A stretch of DNA of 64,000 nt from DAOTWY01 sp003696565 (GTDB lineage: Bacteria > Chloroflexota > Anaerolineae > Aggregatilineales > Phototrophicaceae), in contig DAOTWY010000014.1 in assembly GCA_034435635.1 (NCBI GenBank), positions 3,575 through 67,574 of the forward strand, given 5' to 3'. The notes below the pieces were generated by a model. The model was not told the DNA's origin. It saw nothing but the letters and a program-made list of their open reading frames with translations, and did not search any database. A program made the position numbers and the translations under genes. Below are positions 26,408 to 34,588 of this stretch, one piece after another. Position 1 is the first letter of the stretch; each line of letters begins with the position of its first letter.

Positions 26408-26471
26408 ACCTAAAATAAAATGTGATTTGCATAACACAGTAAGCAAGTGGGCGACGGAGGTATAGAAGACC

Positions 26472-28964
26472 GTGCCAAACAAAATGGAAAGATTCACACA
26501 ACGGGCGCGGCGCGTTCTTAGCCTGGCGCAAGAAGAAGCAGAGCGCATGCAACATAACTACATCGGCACAGAGCATTTGTTGCTCGGCTTGATGCGAGAA
26601 GAAGGTGGTGTTGCAGGGCGTGTGCTAAGAGACCTAGGTTTAGATCAACGCCGTGTCGAAGAACTGGTTGAACGCTTAACGCGGGCTGCCACACGGACAG
26701 CACCCGTTCAACTTGATTTATCCCCCGGCACTAAAAAAGTTTTAGAGTTGGCAGTTGATGAAGCGCGCCGGATGGGACATCATTACATTGGAACCGAACA
26801 TTTATTATTAGGATTAGTCCGCCAGCCGGAAGGGGTGGCGATTGACGTATTGAAGCGATTAGGGATTAGCCCTGAAGAAGTTCGTCGTCAAACCCGCCGT
26901 GTTCTTCAGGAAAGCCCAGTGCAACCGCAATCGAAAAAAGAAGAACCCCTGCGTCCTAAACGTCCACCCCGTAGCGATAAAACGCCGCTGGTGGATCAAC
27001 TGGCGACCGATTTAACTGCCTTAGCGCAAGAAGATAAACTTGATCCAGTGGTTGGGCGGGAAACAGAAATTGAGCGTGTTATTCAAGTGCTATCGCGTCG
27101 TCGTAAAAATAACCCTGCTCTTATTGGTGAACCTGGTGTGGGTAAAACGGCGATTGTAGAGGGACTTGCACAACGCATTGTCAATGGAGATACCCCTAAA
27201 CCACTGCTCAACAAGCGCGTCCTTCAGTTAGATGTTGGGTCGTTGGTCGCTGGCACGATGTATCGTGGACAATTTGAAGAACGCCTCAAGCGAGTCATCG
27301 AAGAACTCAAACAATCGGATGCCATTCTATTCATCGATGAAGTTCATATGCTGGTTGGTGCCGGTTCGGCAGGTAGTAGTGTAGATGCCGCCAATATCCT
27401 TAAGCCAGCCCTTTCACGCGGGGAGCTTCAGTGCATCGGTGCGACAACACTAGACGAATATCGTAAGCATATCGAAAGTGATGCCGCGTTGGAACGCCGC
27501 TTCCAGCAAATTTTGGTAGAAGAGCCAACCATCGAAGAAACCATCGAAATTCTGCAAGGGATCAAAGAACCCTATCAAGAGCATCATAATGTTGAAATTA
27601 CCGATGAGGCGATTGAACAGGCTGCCCTGCTCTCCGCGCGGTATGTGCCGGATCGCTTCCTACCGGATAAAGCAATTGATCTGATTGATGAGGCGGCAGC
27701 AAGGCTACGGATGTACAAGAGTCCTGAAGCTGCTCAAGTTCGCCGGGCAGAGCTAGACCTGGAAGATGTGCTAGATGAAATCCGCATAATTGAAGAAAGC
27801 GGCGACGAGGCAGAAAAAGAACGTCTGGCAAATTTAAACATCATGAAGGAAAGCCTAGAAGCCACCCTTGCGGAATTAAAAGCAAATTGGAATCCAGAAA
27901 CAAATCAACCTCGTCTAACTGGGGAGGATATTGCTGAAGTCGTCGCCATGTGGACCGGTATTCCTGTGATGCGCATCGCTGGAGAAGAAAGCGAGCGATT
28001 GATGCACATGGAAGAAGAACTCCACAAGCGCATTGTTGGTCAGCATGAAGCGATTGTTGCCATCAGTAAAGCAGTACGTCGGGCACGTGCTGGCTTAAAA
28101 GACCCGCGCCGTCCTATCGGTTCATTTATGTTCTTAGGTCCAACTGGGGTCGGTAAGACAGAATTGACCAAGTCATTGGCAGAATTTTTATTCGGCAGTG
28201 AAGACGCGCTCATCCAATTGGATATGAGTGAGTTTATGGAGCGTCATTCTGTAGCGCGGTTGGTCGGTGCGCCGCCTGGGTATGTCGGTTATGAAGATGC
28301 CGGTCAGCTGACCGAAGCCATCCGCCGCCGCCCATATAGCATTGTGGTCTTTGATGAAATTGAAAAAGCCCATCCCGAAGCGTTCAACATGCTGCTTCAA
28401 GTCATGGAAGAAGGGCAACTCACCGATGCACGTGGTCGTCGGGTGGATTTCCGCAACGCCATCATCGTGATGACAAGCAATGTCGGCGCAGACACAATCA
28501 AGCGTGGAGCACAACTTGGCTTTAATATCCCACAGGATAAAGAAGAAAACGAACGTGCTGATTACGATGAACTCCGTAAAAAGGTTATGGATCAATTACG
28601 GCGCGCATTCCGCCCAGAATTCCTTAACCGCGTAGATGCTACCATTGTATTCCGTCCGCTAACTCCTGAGGAAATTAAGCAAATTGTTGACCTAGAACTA
28701 CGGAAAGTAAGTGAGCGTCTTATTGAACATGCGATTACGCTGGATGTTACTGAAGAAGCTCGTACATGGTTAGCAGAAAAAGGATATGATCCTGAATTTG
28801 GTGCCCGTCCGCTGCGCCGCCTGATCCAGAACGAAGTAGAAGATGCCCTCTCTGATGGCATTTTAAGCGGTGAATTCCAGCTCGCTAGCGTTGTCCGTGT
28901 GACAGTCCAAGATGATATGTTAAAACTGGTAAACGCTGAAGAGATTGAAGGCGAACCCAGTTAG
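26472..28964 (+). CDS. clpC: ATP-dependent Clp protease ATP-binding subunit ClpC
   Basis: 830 residues, the usual ClpC length. Two Clp_N repeats (5-75 and 80-145, each with YIGTEHLLLGL) are followed by AAA+ domain 1 with Walker A GEPGVGKTA and Walker B LFIDEVHML, a short coiled M-domain (about 415-470), AAA+ domain 2 with GPTGVGKTE and VVFDEIEKAHPEA, and a C-terminal D2-small domain. The LGF tripeptide in GAQLGFNIP is the ClpP-docking loop, so it works with ClpP as an unfoldase-protease. GTG at 26472 is chosen because GGAGG lies 11 bases before it; the ATG four codons later is too far. A bidirectional terminator follows. Confidence 0.97.
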   Translation: MPNKMERFTQRARRVLSLAQEEAERMQHNYIGTEHLLLGLMREEGGVAGRVLRDLGLDQRRVEELVERLTRAATRTAPVQLDLSPGTKKVLELAVDEARRMGHHYIGTEHLLLGLVRQPEGVAIDVLKRLGISPEEVRRQTRRVLQESPVQPQSKKEEPLRPKRPPRSDKTPLVDQLATDLTALAQEDKLDPVVGRETEIERVIQVLSRRRKNNPALIGEPGVGKTAIVEGLAQRIVNGDTPKPLLNKRVLQLDVGSLVAGTMYRGQFEERLKRVIEELKQSDAILFIDEVHMLVGAGSAGSSVDAANILKPALSRGELQCIGATTLDEYRKHIESDAALERRFQQILVEEPTIEETIEILQGIKEPYQEHHNVEITDEAIEQAALLSARYVPDRFLPDKAIDLIDEAAARLRMYKSPEAAQVRRAELDLEDVLDEIRIIEESGDEAEKERLANLNIMKESLEATLAELKANWNPETNQPRLTGEDIAEVVAMWTGIPVMRIAGEESERLMHMEEELHKRIVGQHEAIVAISKAVRRARAGLKDPRRPIGSFMFLGPTGVGKTELTKSLAEFLFGSEDALIQLDMSEFMERHSVARLVGAPPGYVGYEDAGQLTEAIRRRPYSIVVFDEIEKAHPEAFNMLLQVMEEGQLTDARGRRVDFRNAIIVMTSNVGADTIKRGAQLGFNIPQDKEENERADYDELRKKVMDQLRRAFRPEFLNRVDATIVFRPLTPEEIKQIVDLELRKVSERLIEHAITLDVTEEARTWLAEKGYDPEFGARPLRRLIQNEVEDALSDGILSGEFQLASVVRVTVQDDMLKLVNAEEIEGEPS

Positions 28965-28988
28965 CAATAGCGATTGATAACGCAAAAT

Positions 28989-29025
28989 AAAAAAGCGGAT
29001 TATATGCATGATAGTCCGCTTTTTT
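28989..29025. terminator. Bidirectional terminator between clpC and the HhH membrane protein
   Basis: A perfect 11-base pair stem AAAAAAGCGGA / TCCGCTTTTTT with a 15-base loop. It gives a T-tract on both strands, so it ends clpC on the plus strand and the convergent gene on the minus strand. Confidence 0.9.
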
Positions 29026-29045
29026 GTTATATCCTCAAAATAAGT

Positions 29046-29786
29046 TTAGGTACGTCGCCCACCCTGTAATTTTTCTTGCAATTCTGCTAAGCCATCCCAA
29101 TCGCCTTTTGCGGCATAAGCAGCTTGTTCTGCCCAAGTTTCCATACTGGCGGCGTTCCGCATCCCAGCAGCGGCGGCAGCAGCTTGAATATCCTCTAAAG
29201 AAGCGGCAGCCAATGCAGCAAATGTTGTAATACCAGCAGCAACCAACGCATCCCGATACTTAGGACCAACCCCTTCTATCTTTGTCAGGTCATCTGGTTC
29301 ACTAACTTCCGACTCGGTTTCTGTAGGGGTTGGCTCTGTCTCAACAGCTTCCGCTTCTGGTTGTGTGGTGGTTACTTCCGGCTCACTAACTTCCTGCTCG
29401 GTTTCCGTAGTGGCTGGCTCTGTCTCAACAATTTCCGCTTCCGGTTGTGTGGTGGTTACTTCCGGTTCACTAACTTCCTGCTCAAGTTCGGGAGAGGGTT
29501 TAGATTCCGGTGATGCAACAACATCTTTTGAAATAATCCATTCTTGCGCTTTGGGGATGACCTCCTCATCAGTTATGGTAAGTGCGGTAGAGGCTTGATC
29601 CTCTTGCCCTTCCAACCAGAGCAGTGTGAACATCACTGCCGCCAAAACAAAAAGTAGCCCGGCAAGCCACCAATTTTCGATTGGGTCTTGTGCCACAAGA
29701 TGGTTGACCATTAAAAAGGTTGAGGCAACCAACGCGATAACGCCAATGAACATTTTTGTTTGACGATCTAACATAATCTTCCCCAA
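29046..29786 (-). CDS. Membrane-anchored helix-hairpin-helix protein with repetitive acidic linker
   Basis: 246 residues. Two membrane helices at the N-terminus (about 10-32 and 39-58) are followed by an acidic linker (about 65-165) made of tandem 28-residue units rich in E, T and P (EVSEPEVTTTQPEAE...VETEP). The C-terminal 80 residues are a helix-hairpin-helix domain (DLTKIEGVGPKYRDALVAAG, then ITTFAALAAAS) like those in DUF4332 and other 'genome-end' HhH proteins, which bind DNA or proteins. The HhH domain would face the cytoplasm at the end of a flexible arm. The start has GGGGA upstream and a very good promoter. Function unknown; possibly DNA tethering to the membrane. Confidence 0.8.
   Translation of the reverse strand: MGKIMLDRQTKMFIGVIALVASTFLMVNHLVAQDPIENWWLAGLLFVLAAVMFTLLWLEGQEDQASTALTITDEEVIPKAQEWIISKDVVASPESKPSPELEQEVSEPEVTTTQPEAEIVETEPATTETEQEVSEPEVTTTQPEAEAVETEPTPTETESEVSEPDDLTKIEGVGPKYRDALVAAGITTFAALAAASLEDIQAAAAAAGMRNAASMETWAEQAAYAAKGDWDGLAELQEKLQGGRRT
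29296..29483 (-). repeat. 84-base in-frame tandem repeat in the HhH protein linker
   Basis: The sequence GG(T/C)TCACTAACTTCC recurs at 29296, 29380 and 29464, exactly 84 bases apart, with near-identical sequence between. The unit encodes 28 residues of the acidic linker, present in two full copies and the start of a third. Such repeats change copy number easily by slippage or recombination, so the arm length may vary among strains. Confidence 0.85.
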
Positions 29787-29815
29787 TTTATTATCGACTA
29801 AATGAACTTATAGCA

Positions 29816-29844
29816 ATTTTAAGCGACACAGCAGAGAGAGTCAA
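29816..29844 (-). promoter_or_regulatory. Sigma-70-type promoter of the HhH membrane protein
   Basis: Read on the minus strand: TTGACT (29844-29839), a 17-base spacer, then TAAAAT (29821-29816). Transcription would start near 29809, leaving a leader of about 23 bases before the ATG, which carries a GGGGA ribosome site. Confidence 0.65.
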
Positions 29845-29858
29845 AATTTGGTGCTAAA

Positions 29859-30374
29859 ATGAGGATGGCTTATCTATTTGGAGAATTTTTCGTACACATG
29901 AGAGGGATACATCAAACTGTGAGTAAGTATCTTTGTATATTGAGTATGATTGTGCTGGTATTAACAGGATGTCAGCAAAAGACAGAACCGCCAAACATAT
30001 TTATAAATATGCAAATTGAAACTATTGATGACAGTAACCATCATTTAATCGTCACGGTTCGTGATATTGATGGAAATCCCATTACTGATGCGACCGTCAA
30101 AGCTGAATTGGGTGAGTTATCTGTGCAAAGTGATCGACATCAAGCTGGGGTATTTACCATACCTGTTAACTGGGACTTAAGTGGTGACTGGACAATAACC
30201 CTATATGTCACGCGCCCGGATAACACTAACATCACACGGGAGTTTGAAGCGTGGCAGATTATGGAAAGCGGTGCTTGTGCCCCAGTAGAAGAAACCCTAA
30301 CTAATGATGAAGGAGAATGCACCATTGAACGCCCGACCCTATCACCATTTGCATTACCTAGCACTGGGCAATAG
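29859..30374 (+). CDS. Putative lipoprotein with YtkA/FixH-like domain
   Basis: 171 residues from the first start. A hydrophobic stretch ending in the lipobox LVLTGC (Cys about 38) marks a signal-peptidase-II lipoprotein. The mature part holds a beta-sandwich with the pattern VRDIDGNPITDATVKAEL and VFTIPVNWDLSGDWTITLYV, as in YtkA-like or FixH-like domains of small secreted proteins. The start is uncertain: ATG 29859 and ATG 29898 are in frame, as is GTG 29919, which would give the most typical signal peptide (MSKYLCILSM...). It ends 5 bases before the convergent transporter gene. Confidence 0.7.
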   Translation: MRMAYLFGEFFVHMRGIHQTVSKYLCILSMIVLVLTGCQQKTEPPNIFINMQIETIDDSNHHLIVTVRDIDGNPITDATVKAELGELSVQSDRHQAGVFTIPVNWDLSGDWTITLYVTRPDNTNITREFEAWQIMESGACAPVEETLTNDEGECTIERPTLSPFALPSTGQ

Positions 30375-30379
30375 CCTAG

Positions 30380-31603
30380 TCAATCTTGTGAGGAATCATC
30401 ATCAGATTGTAATTCAGGCGGGATAATGATTTCCTGAGATTGCCGTTTTTTATCATCTGCTGGGGATATTTGTGGAACATCAAGCGGGGGATTTTCTTCT
30501 AGTTCTTTGATAATGGCATTTGTTTTAGCAATAGGAAACGGGTCGATACCACCGGATTCTGCGCCCATCATACGTTGAATAGCGACAAGTTCTTGAGTGG
30601 TCAGGGCGGACATCGTACCAACTTCGTTATCCATCTCCTGCGTACCAAATGCGCGATGAAAAGCAATCCGTTGGAATTGCACACTTGCCATATTCGCCAC
30701 CATCATCGCACTGGGGTTATAAAGACGGGGCAAAAAGTCCTTTTGGCGGATTAGCAAAATACTCAGGAATAAAATTCCAACACCAACCCATTGTGCCACT
30801 GTCAAGCGGTCTCCTAAAAGCAGGAAAGCCAGCGTTAACGCCACGCCAATTTCTGTGATGGCAAGCACAGCCGTTTGCATACCCCCCATGAACTTTACGC
30901 CGGCAAACATCGCCAAACGGGAGAGAGCTGTTGATGCCCCTAAGAGTGTAATCGGTGGCAACGCAGCTTCTAAAACATCAACGGGCAATGGCTCACTAAC
31001 AACCAACCACACCATCGTTACGACAACAGCCATAGTCGAAAGAATATAAAGTGTTGCAGTGGGGGCAGGCATTTCATACAAGACATATTGGCTCAATACT
31101 AACGTCCCCGCAAACATCAAGGCACTACCAAGCATCAAGCCCACACCAACCCAGTTGACAGGTTGATTACCAAAGCCAGTGATGATAAATAATGCCAAAA
31201 TCGCCAAAGCGACTCGAATTAAGGTACGCATATCCGCGCGTTGCCCACCAATATGAGAGATCAACACGGCAAATGCTAAATACATACCATTTAAAAGCTG
31301 AACAAGAGAAGCATCCAGTAAATCCAAGCCGCCGTAATAAAACAAAGAGCCAATGCCATTAATAGCCCCCACAACCAAACAGCCTAACAAACCCGCTGGA
31401 TAGATATAAATATATCGACGAAAAAACAGGAAATAAACGCCCCACAACAACACAATGGCAATAACTGTGCGAATAGCAGCAACAGAAAATGGATCGGCAC
31501 CCGCATTAATCGACATTTTGCCAAAAATTGGTGCCATCCCTAAAAAAATAGGAGTTGCTAATGCTGCGAGAACACCTCGTATGGGAAGTTTTTCGTTGTT
31601 CAT
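30380..31603 (-). CDS. EamA/DMT-superfamily transporter with cytoplasmic tail
   Basis: 407 residues. Residues 1-305 form ten membrane helices with two EamA repeats (FLGMAPIFGKMSINAGADPFSVAAIRT and the GVGLMLGSALMFAGTLVLSQY half), typical of drug/metabolite exporters such as RhaT/YdcZ-like proteins. About 100 polar residues follow (MMVANMASVQFQRIAFHRAFGTQ...), an extension not usual in the family. Its ATG overlaps the TGA of the upstream kinase by 4 bases (ATGA), so it is translated with the signalling operon and is its last gene. The cargo is unknown. An amino-acid or nucleotide-related metabolite would fit the threonine-synthase-like gene two genes upstream, but that is inference. Confidence 0.87.
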   Translation of the reverse strand: MNNEKLPIRGVLAALATPIFLGMAPIFGKMSINAGADPFSVAAIRTVIAIVLLWGVYFLFFRRYIYIYPAGLLGCLVVGAINGIGSLFYYGGLDLLDASLVQLLNGMYLAFAVLISHIGGQRADMRTLIRVALAILALFIITGFGNQPVNWVGVGLMLGSALMFAGTLVLSQYVLYEMPAPTATLYILSTMAVVVTMVWLVVSEPLPVDVLEAALPPITLLGASTALSRLAMFAGVKFMGGMQTAVLAITEIGVALTLAFLLLGDRLTVAQWVGVGILFLSILLIRQKDFLPRLYNPSAMMVANMASVQFQRIAFHRAFGTQEMDNEVGTMSALTTQELVAIQRMMGAESGGIDPFPIAKTNAIIKELEENPPLDVPQISPADDKKRQSQEIIIPPELQSDDDSSQD

Positions 31604-32859
31604 AATTCAGTCAACTTGGGTAAGCTTCTATGGGCAATAAGTGGCATAACCACTACAAATTGACTCCCCGGACAAGTTTCTACATCACGACCAAGGCTTT
31701 CTACCCATATTTTACCACCATGTGCTTCAATAATTCCTTTACACATGGCTAAGCCTAGCCCCAAACCGCCACCCATAAACATGGTTTTACTGGTACTATG
31801 TAGCTTGGCATCGTCAACTGTGTGGAATTGTTCAAAAATACGAGTATGTTGATCTGGATTAATGCCAATGCCTGTATCGAGAATTGAAAACCGAACGTTT
31901 TCTCCTTCTACAGAAACCAACGTATAAATATCCCCATCATCTGGGGTGTATTTAATAGCATTACTCAGCAAATTAATCATGACGATTCGCATTAGTTCAG
32001 CGTCTGCCTGCATTTGACGGGGCCAAATGGATTTATCAAAATGAATACGTATCTTGCGTTGTTTTAAAGCATCCTGAAAATATTCAATCGCCCCTTCCAT
32101 CACGTTACCTAGGTTGGTGGGGGAAAGCGATAAGTCGATCTTTTTCGTAATGATACGGCTCATGATGAGGATTTCCTCAATCATGTTCTGCATGCGGGTG
32201 ATTGCTTCTCCCATGCCACGAATCAAGGTTTTAATACTGTCATCTGCTTCCATTAAAGTTTTAATTGTTAAATGATCTTCCAATAACCGTTGATAACCAA
32301 ACACAAGAGTCAATGGCGTGCGCAGTTCATGAGCAGTAATCTGGATAAAGGTTTCCTTCATATGATCTAGTTTTAATAACTCTTGATTCACACGCTCCAG
32401 CTCTCGGATACGTGCCTCTAAACGTGCCACAACTTCGCGGGTATATTGAACCTGAGCAGAAAAAAGGCGGTCAGAGTCAATTTCATCCTGTCCGCCTTCC
32501 AGATAATACTTTACTTGTTTAAGCAGCACTTCAATATCAATTGGTTTCGTCAAAAAACCGGTTACACCGGCAGCCATTGCCATATCATGGGCAGCGTTTC
32601 CTTGGGCTGTTAGCGCGACAATTGGCGTATTTTTCAATCGTTCATCACTACGTAGCATTGTTGCAATTTCATAGCCGCTTAAATCTGGCAAATTAATATC
32701 CGTTAAAATAAGATCAGGACGCTCTAGGCGCGCTAAATCAATACCATCTAGCCCACGTTCCGCCAAGATAACGCGATAGCCAGCATGTTGTAGCATCCTC
32801 TCAATTAAACGACGACTAGATGGATCATCTTCTATGTATAGAATCGTGCGTGTTATCAT
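31600..32859 (-). CDS. REC-HisKA-HATPase hybrid histidine kinase
   Basis: 419 residues, cytoplasmic. A receiver (1-120) has phosphoacceptor Asp54 in ILTDINLPD, Thr in ALTAQGN and Lys in FLTKPID. A coiled coil (about 125-165) leads to HisKA with TAHELRTP (His177) and HATPase_c (NLLSNAIKYTPDDGD, DTGIGINP, GGGLGLGLA). There is no sensor domain; the receiver takes the input, so it should be driven by another kinase in the cluster, plausibly the 2927-residue kinase three genes away. It lies 61 bases after the threonine-synthase-receiver gene and is coupled by ATGA to the EamA transporter. Confidence 0.92.
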   Translation of the reverse strand: MITRTILYIEDDPSSRRLIERMLQHAGYRVILAERGLDGIDLARLERPDLILTDINLPDLSGYEIATMLRSDERLKNTPIVALTAQGNAAHDMAMAAGVTGFLTKPIDIEVLLKQVKYYLEGGQDEIDSDRLFSAQVQYTREVVARLEARIRELERVNQELLKLDHMKETFIQITAHELRTPLTLVFGYQRLLEDHLTIKTLMEADDSIKTLIRGMGEAITRMQNMIEEILIMSRIITKKIDLSLSPTNLGNVMEGAIEYFQDALKQRKIRIHFDKSIWPRQMQADAELMRIVMINLLSNAIKYTPDDGDIYTLVSVEGENVRFSILDTGIGINPDQHTRIFEQFHTVDDAKLHSTSKTMFMGGGLGLGLAMCKGIIEAHGGKIWVESLGRDVETCPGSQFVVVMPLIAHRSLPKLTEL

Positions 32860-32920
32860 GGTGTTAATGTTCCAAAGGCTTTGGTTTTAACAGATCATAT
32901 TTAAGTACAGTTGATGCAGC

Positions 32921-34585
32921 TCAATTTAAGCGAGCAATGAGATTATCAACAAACTCATCGTCTAAAAATGAGCCTTTTTGTAAAAGCATATCCACTTGAT
33001 CTTTGAGCATTTCCCGTTCTTTAACAGTTAGTTCTTTAGCAGTGACTACTACAATAGGGATATGCCGAAGGACATCTGAGGAGCGAATATACTCGATCAC
33101 CTGAAAGCCATCAACATCAGGCATCATCAAATCTGTAATGACAAGATCAGGACGAATTCGGTTAATCAGGTTGATTCCGGCTTTTCCATTGTGTGCTAAA
33201 TGAACCTCGCAATCATCACGTGCTTCCAAAATACGACTCATGAGGCGAGCAGCAGCTTCATTATCTTCTATCACCACAATCTGCTTGTTCTGTCCGTCAA
33301 CGGTATCAATGGCAGCGACAAGCTTTTCTTCTGGTGGCAAAGCTGGCATCGATTGTGTGTCAGATAAATCAACAAGCTTTTGCCATTGTTCACCTAAGAT
33401 CGTCTTTTCTACTGGCAAAGTATGCCCAGAGCAATTGACAACAACAACATCATCAGGCTTGATAATGCCCTGCCGTACCAATTTAAACAATCCAGCAAAG
33501 GTTACACCGGTGGCTGGTTCAACTGAAATGCCATCATGCCGCGCCAAAACACGAATCGCATTAAATGATTCTTCATCCGTTGCAGAAATAAAATACCCAC
33601 CGTTGTGTTGGACATAATCATATAAAATTTCATAAGCACGCCCAGGATCACCGGTTGCCAACGTTGCAATAATCGTCTTGGCTTCTTCAATAGGCGTGGC
33701 AACACGTTGCCCACGCTCAAAAGCTTCTACCATTGGCGCACATCCGGTTGATTGAATGATGCCAAAAGCAGGCATTTTATCAATCAATCCAAAATCATAT
33801 AACTCACGAAAGCCCTTGCCAACGCCAATGGGTCCCATGCCACCACTAACACCTTGTAAAAACCAATCTGGGGCACGCCATCGCTGTCTATTTTCAAATT
33901 CACGCCCTAATTGTTCAGCAATTTCATAAGCCATCGTTTTCATGGCTTCAATCGCAGCGACGCTTTTAATACCTTTATCCAGGAAGACCCCTTTTGCCCG
34001 TGCAAACTGCGCCGCCAAGACTTTCGTTTGATCATAATTACCCGTCGTTTTAATCACCTCTGCCCCATAAAGCGCAGCTTCCCGCATTTTATCATTGGGG
34101 GTTAAGCGGGGGAAAAACGCCCATACTTTAATCCCAATTCGTGCTGCATAGGCTGCATAGGCAATCGCTACATTCCCTGTGCTAGCAACTACGACTTCCT
34201 GAATCCCCATCTCTTTAAGGGCAGAAATCGCAACTGTCGCCTGGCGATCCTTAAAACTACCGGTTGGTCCTTGGCGTTCATCCTTAATATAGAGATTTTT
34301 TAACCCCAACGATGCCGCTAATGCCCGAGACTTGATGAGTGGTGTTCCCCCCTCCCCTAAACTGACAATGTCATCCACGTTGTAAATTGGTAAAACTTCA
34401 TGATAACGCCATAAGTTAGGCGGACGATTTCGCAAGTCCGCCAACCATTGTTTGACATCGATTTTATCCATCTCATAGCGCGCCTCAACGATTACCTCAC
34501 CACATTGTGGGCACGCGCCTTGAAATTGGTTAAATGGTGTTAGTGTATGGCAGTAAGTACACTCAAGGTTAATCTGCTTGGTCAT
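32921..34585 (-). CDS. Threonine synthase-like PLP enzyme fused to a receiver domain
   Basis: 554 residues. Residues 1-405 are a fold-type II PLP enzyme of the threonine synthase type: a zinc ribbon (Cys9, Cys12, Cys25, Cys28), LGEGGTPL, the PLP lysine Lys112 in GPTGSFKDRQ, the phosphate loop ASTGNVAIAYAAYAA, and VSGGMGP. Threonine synthase turns O-phosphohomoserine into threonine. A linker (406-434) leads to a full receiver domain (435-554) with Glu440/Asp441, phosphoacceptor Asp485 in VITDLMMPD, Thr515 and Lys537, all conserved. The start is 3 bases after the stop of the giant kinase (TAACACATG), so the two are cotranslated. I know of no standard family with this fusion. Phosphorylation of Asp485 may control the enzyme. 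The precise reaction is inferred from family only. Confidence 0.93.
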   Translation of the reverse strand: MTKQINLECTYCHTLTPFNQFQGACPQCGEVIVEARYEMDKIDVKQWLADLRNRPPNLWRYHEVLPIYNVDDIVSLGEGGTPLIKSRALAASLGLKNLYIKDERQGPTGSFKDRQATVAISALKEMGIQEVVVASTGNVAIAYAAYAARIGIKVWAFFPRLTPNDKMREAALYGAEVIKTTGNYDQTKVLAAQFARAKGVFLDKGIKSVAAIEAMKTMAYEIAEQLGREFENRQRWRAPDWFLQGVSGGMGPIGVGKGFRELYDFGLIDKMPAFGIIQSTGCAPMVEAFERGQRVATPIEEAKTIIATLATGDPGRAYEILYDYVQHNGGYFISATDEESFNAIRVLARHDGISVEPATGVTFAGLFKLVRQGIIKPDDVVVVNCSGHTLPVEKTILGEQWQKLVDLSDTQSMPALPPEEKLVAAIDTVDGQNKQIVVIEDNEAAARLMSRILEARDDCEVHLAHNGKAGINLINRIRPDLVITDLMMPDVDGFQVIEYIRSSDVLRHIPIVVVTAKELTVKEREMLKDQVDMLLQKGSFLDDEFVDNLIARLN

Positions 34586-34588
34586 GTG

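Noticed and set aside
26363..26420. CtsR or CIRCE operator before clpC
   Set aside because: Neither the CtsR heptad repeat nor the CIRCE consensus is present; only an unrelated short inverted repeat is seen.
29296..29483. CRISPR-like array
   Set aside because: The 84-base repeats are in frame inside a coding region and have no unique spacers; they encode a protein linker.
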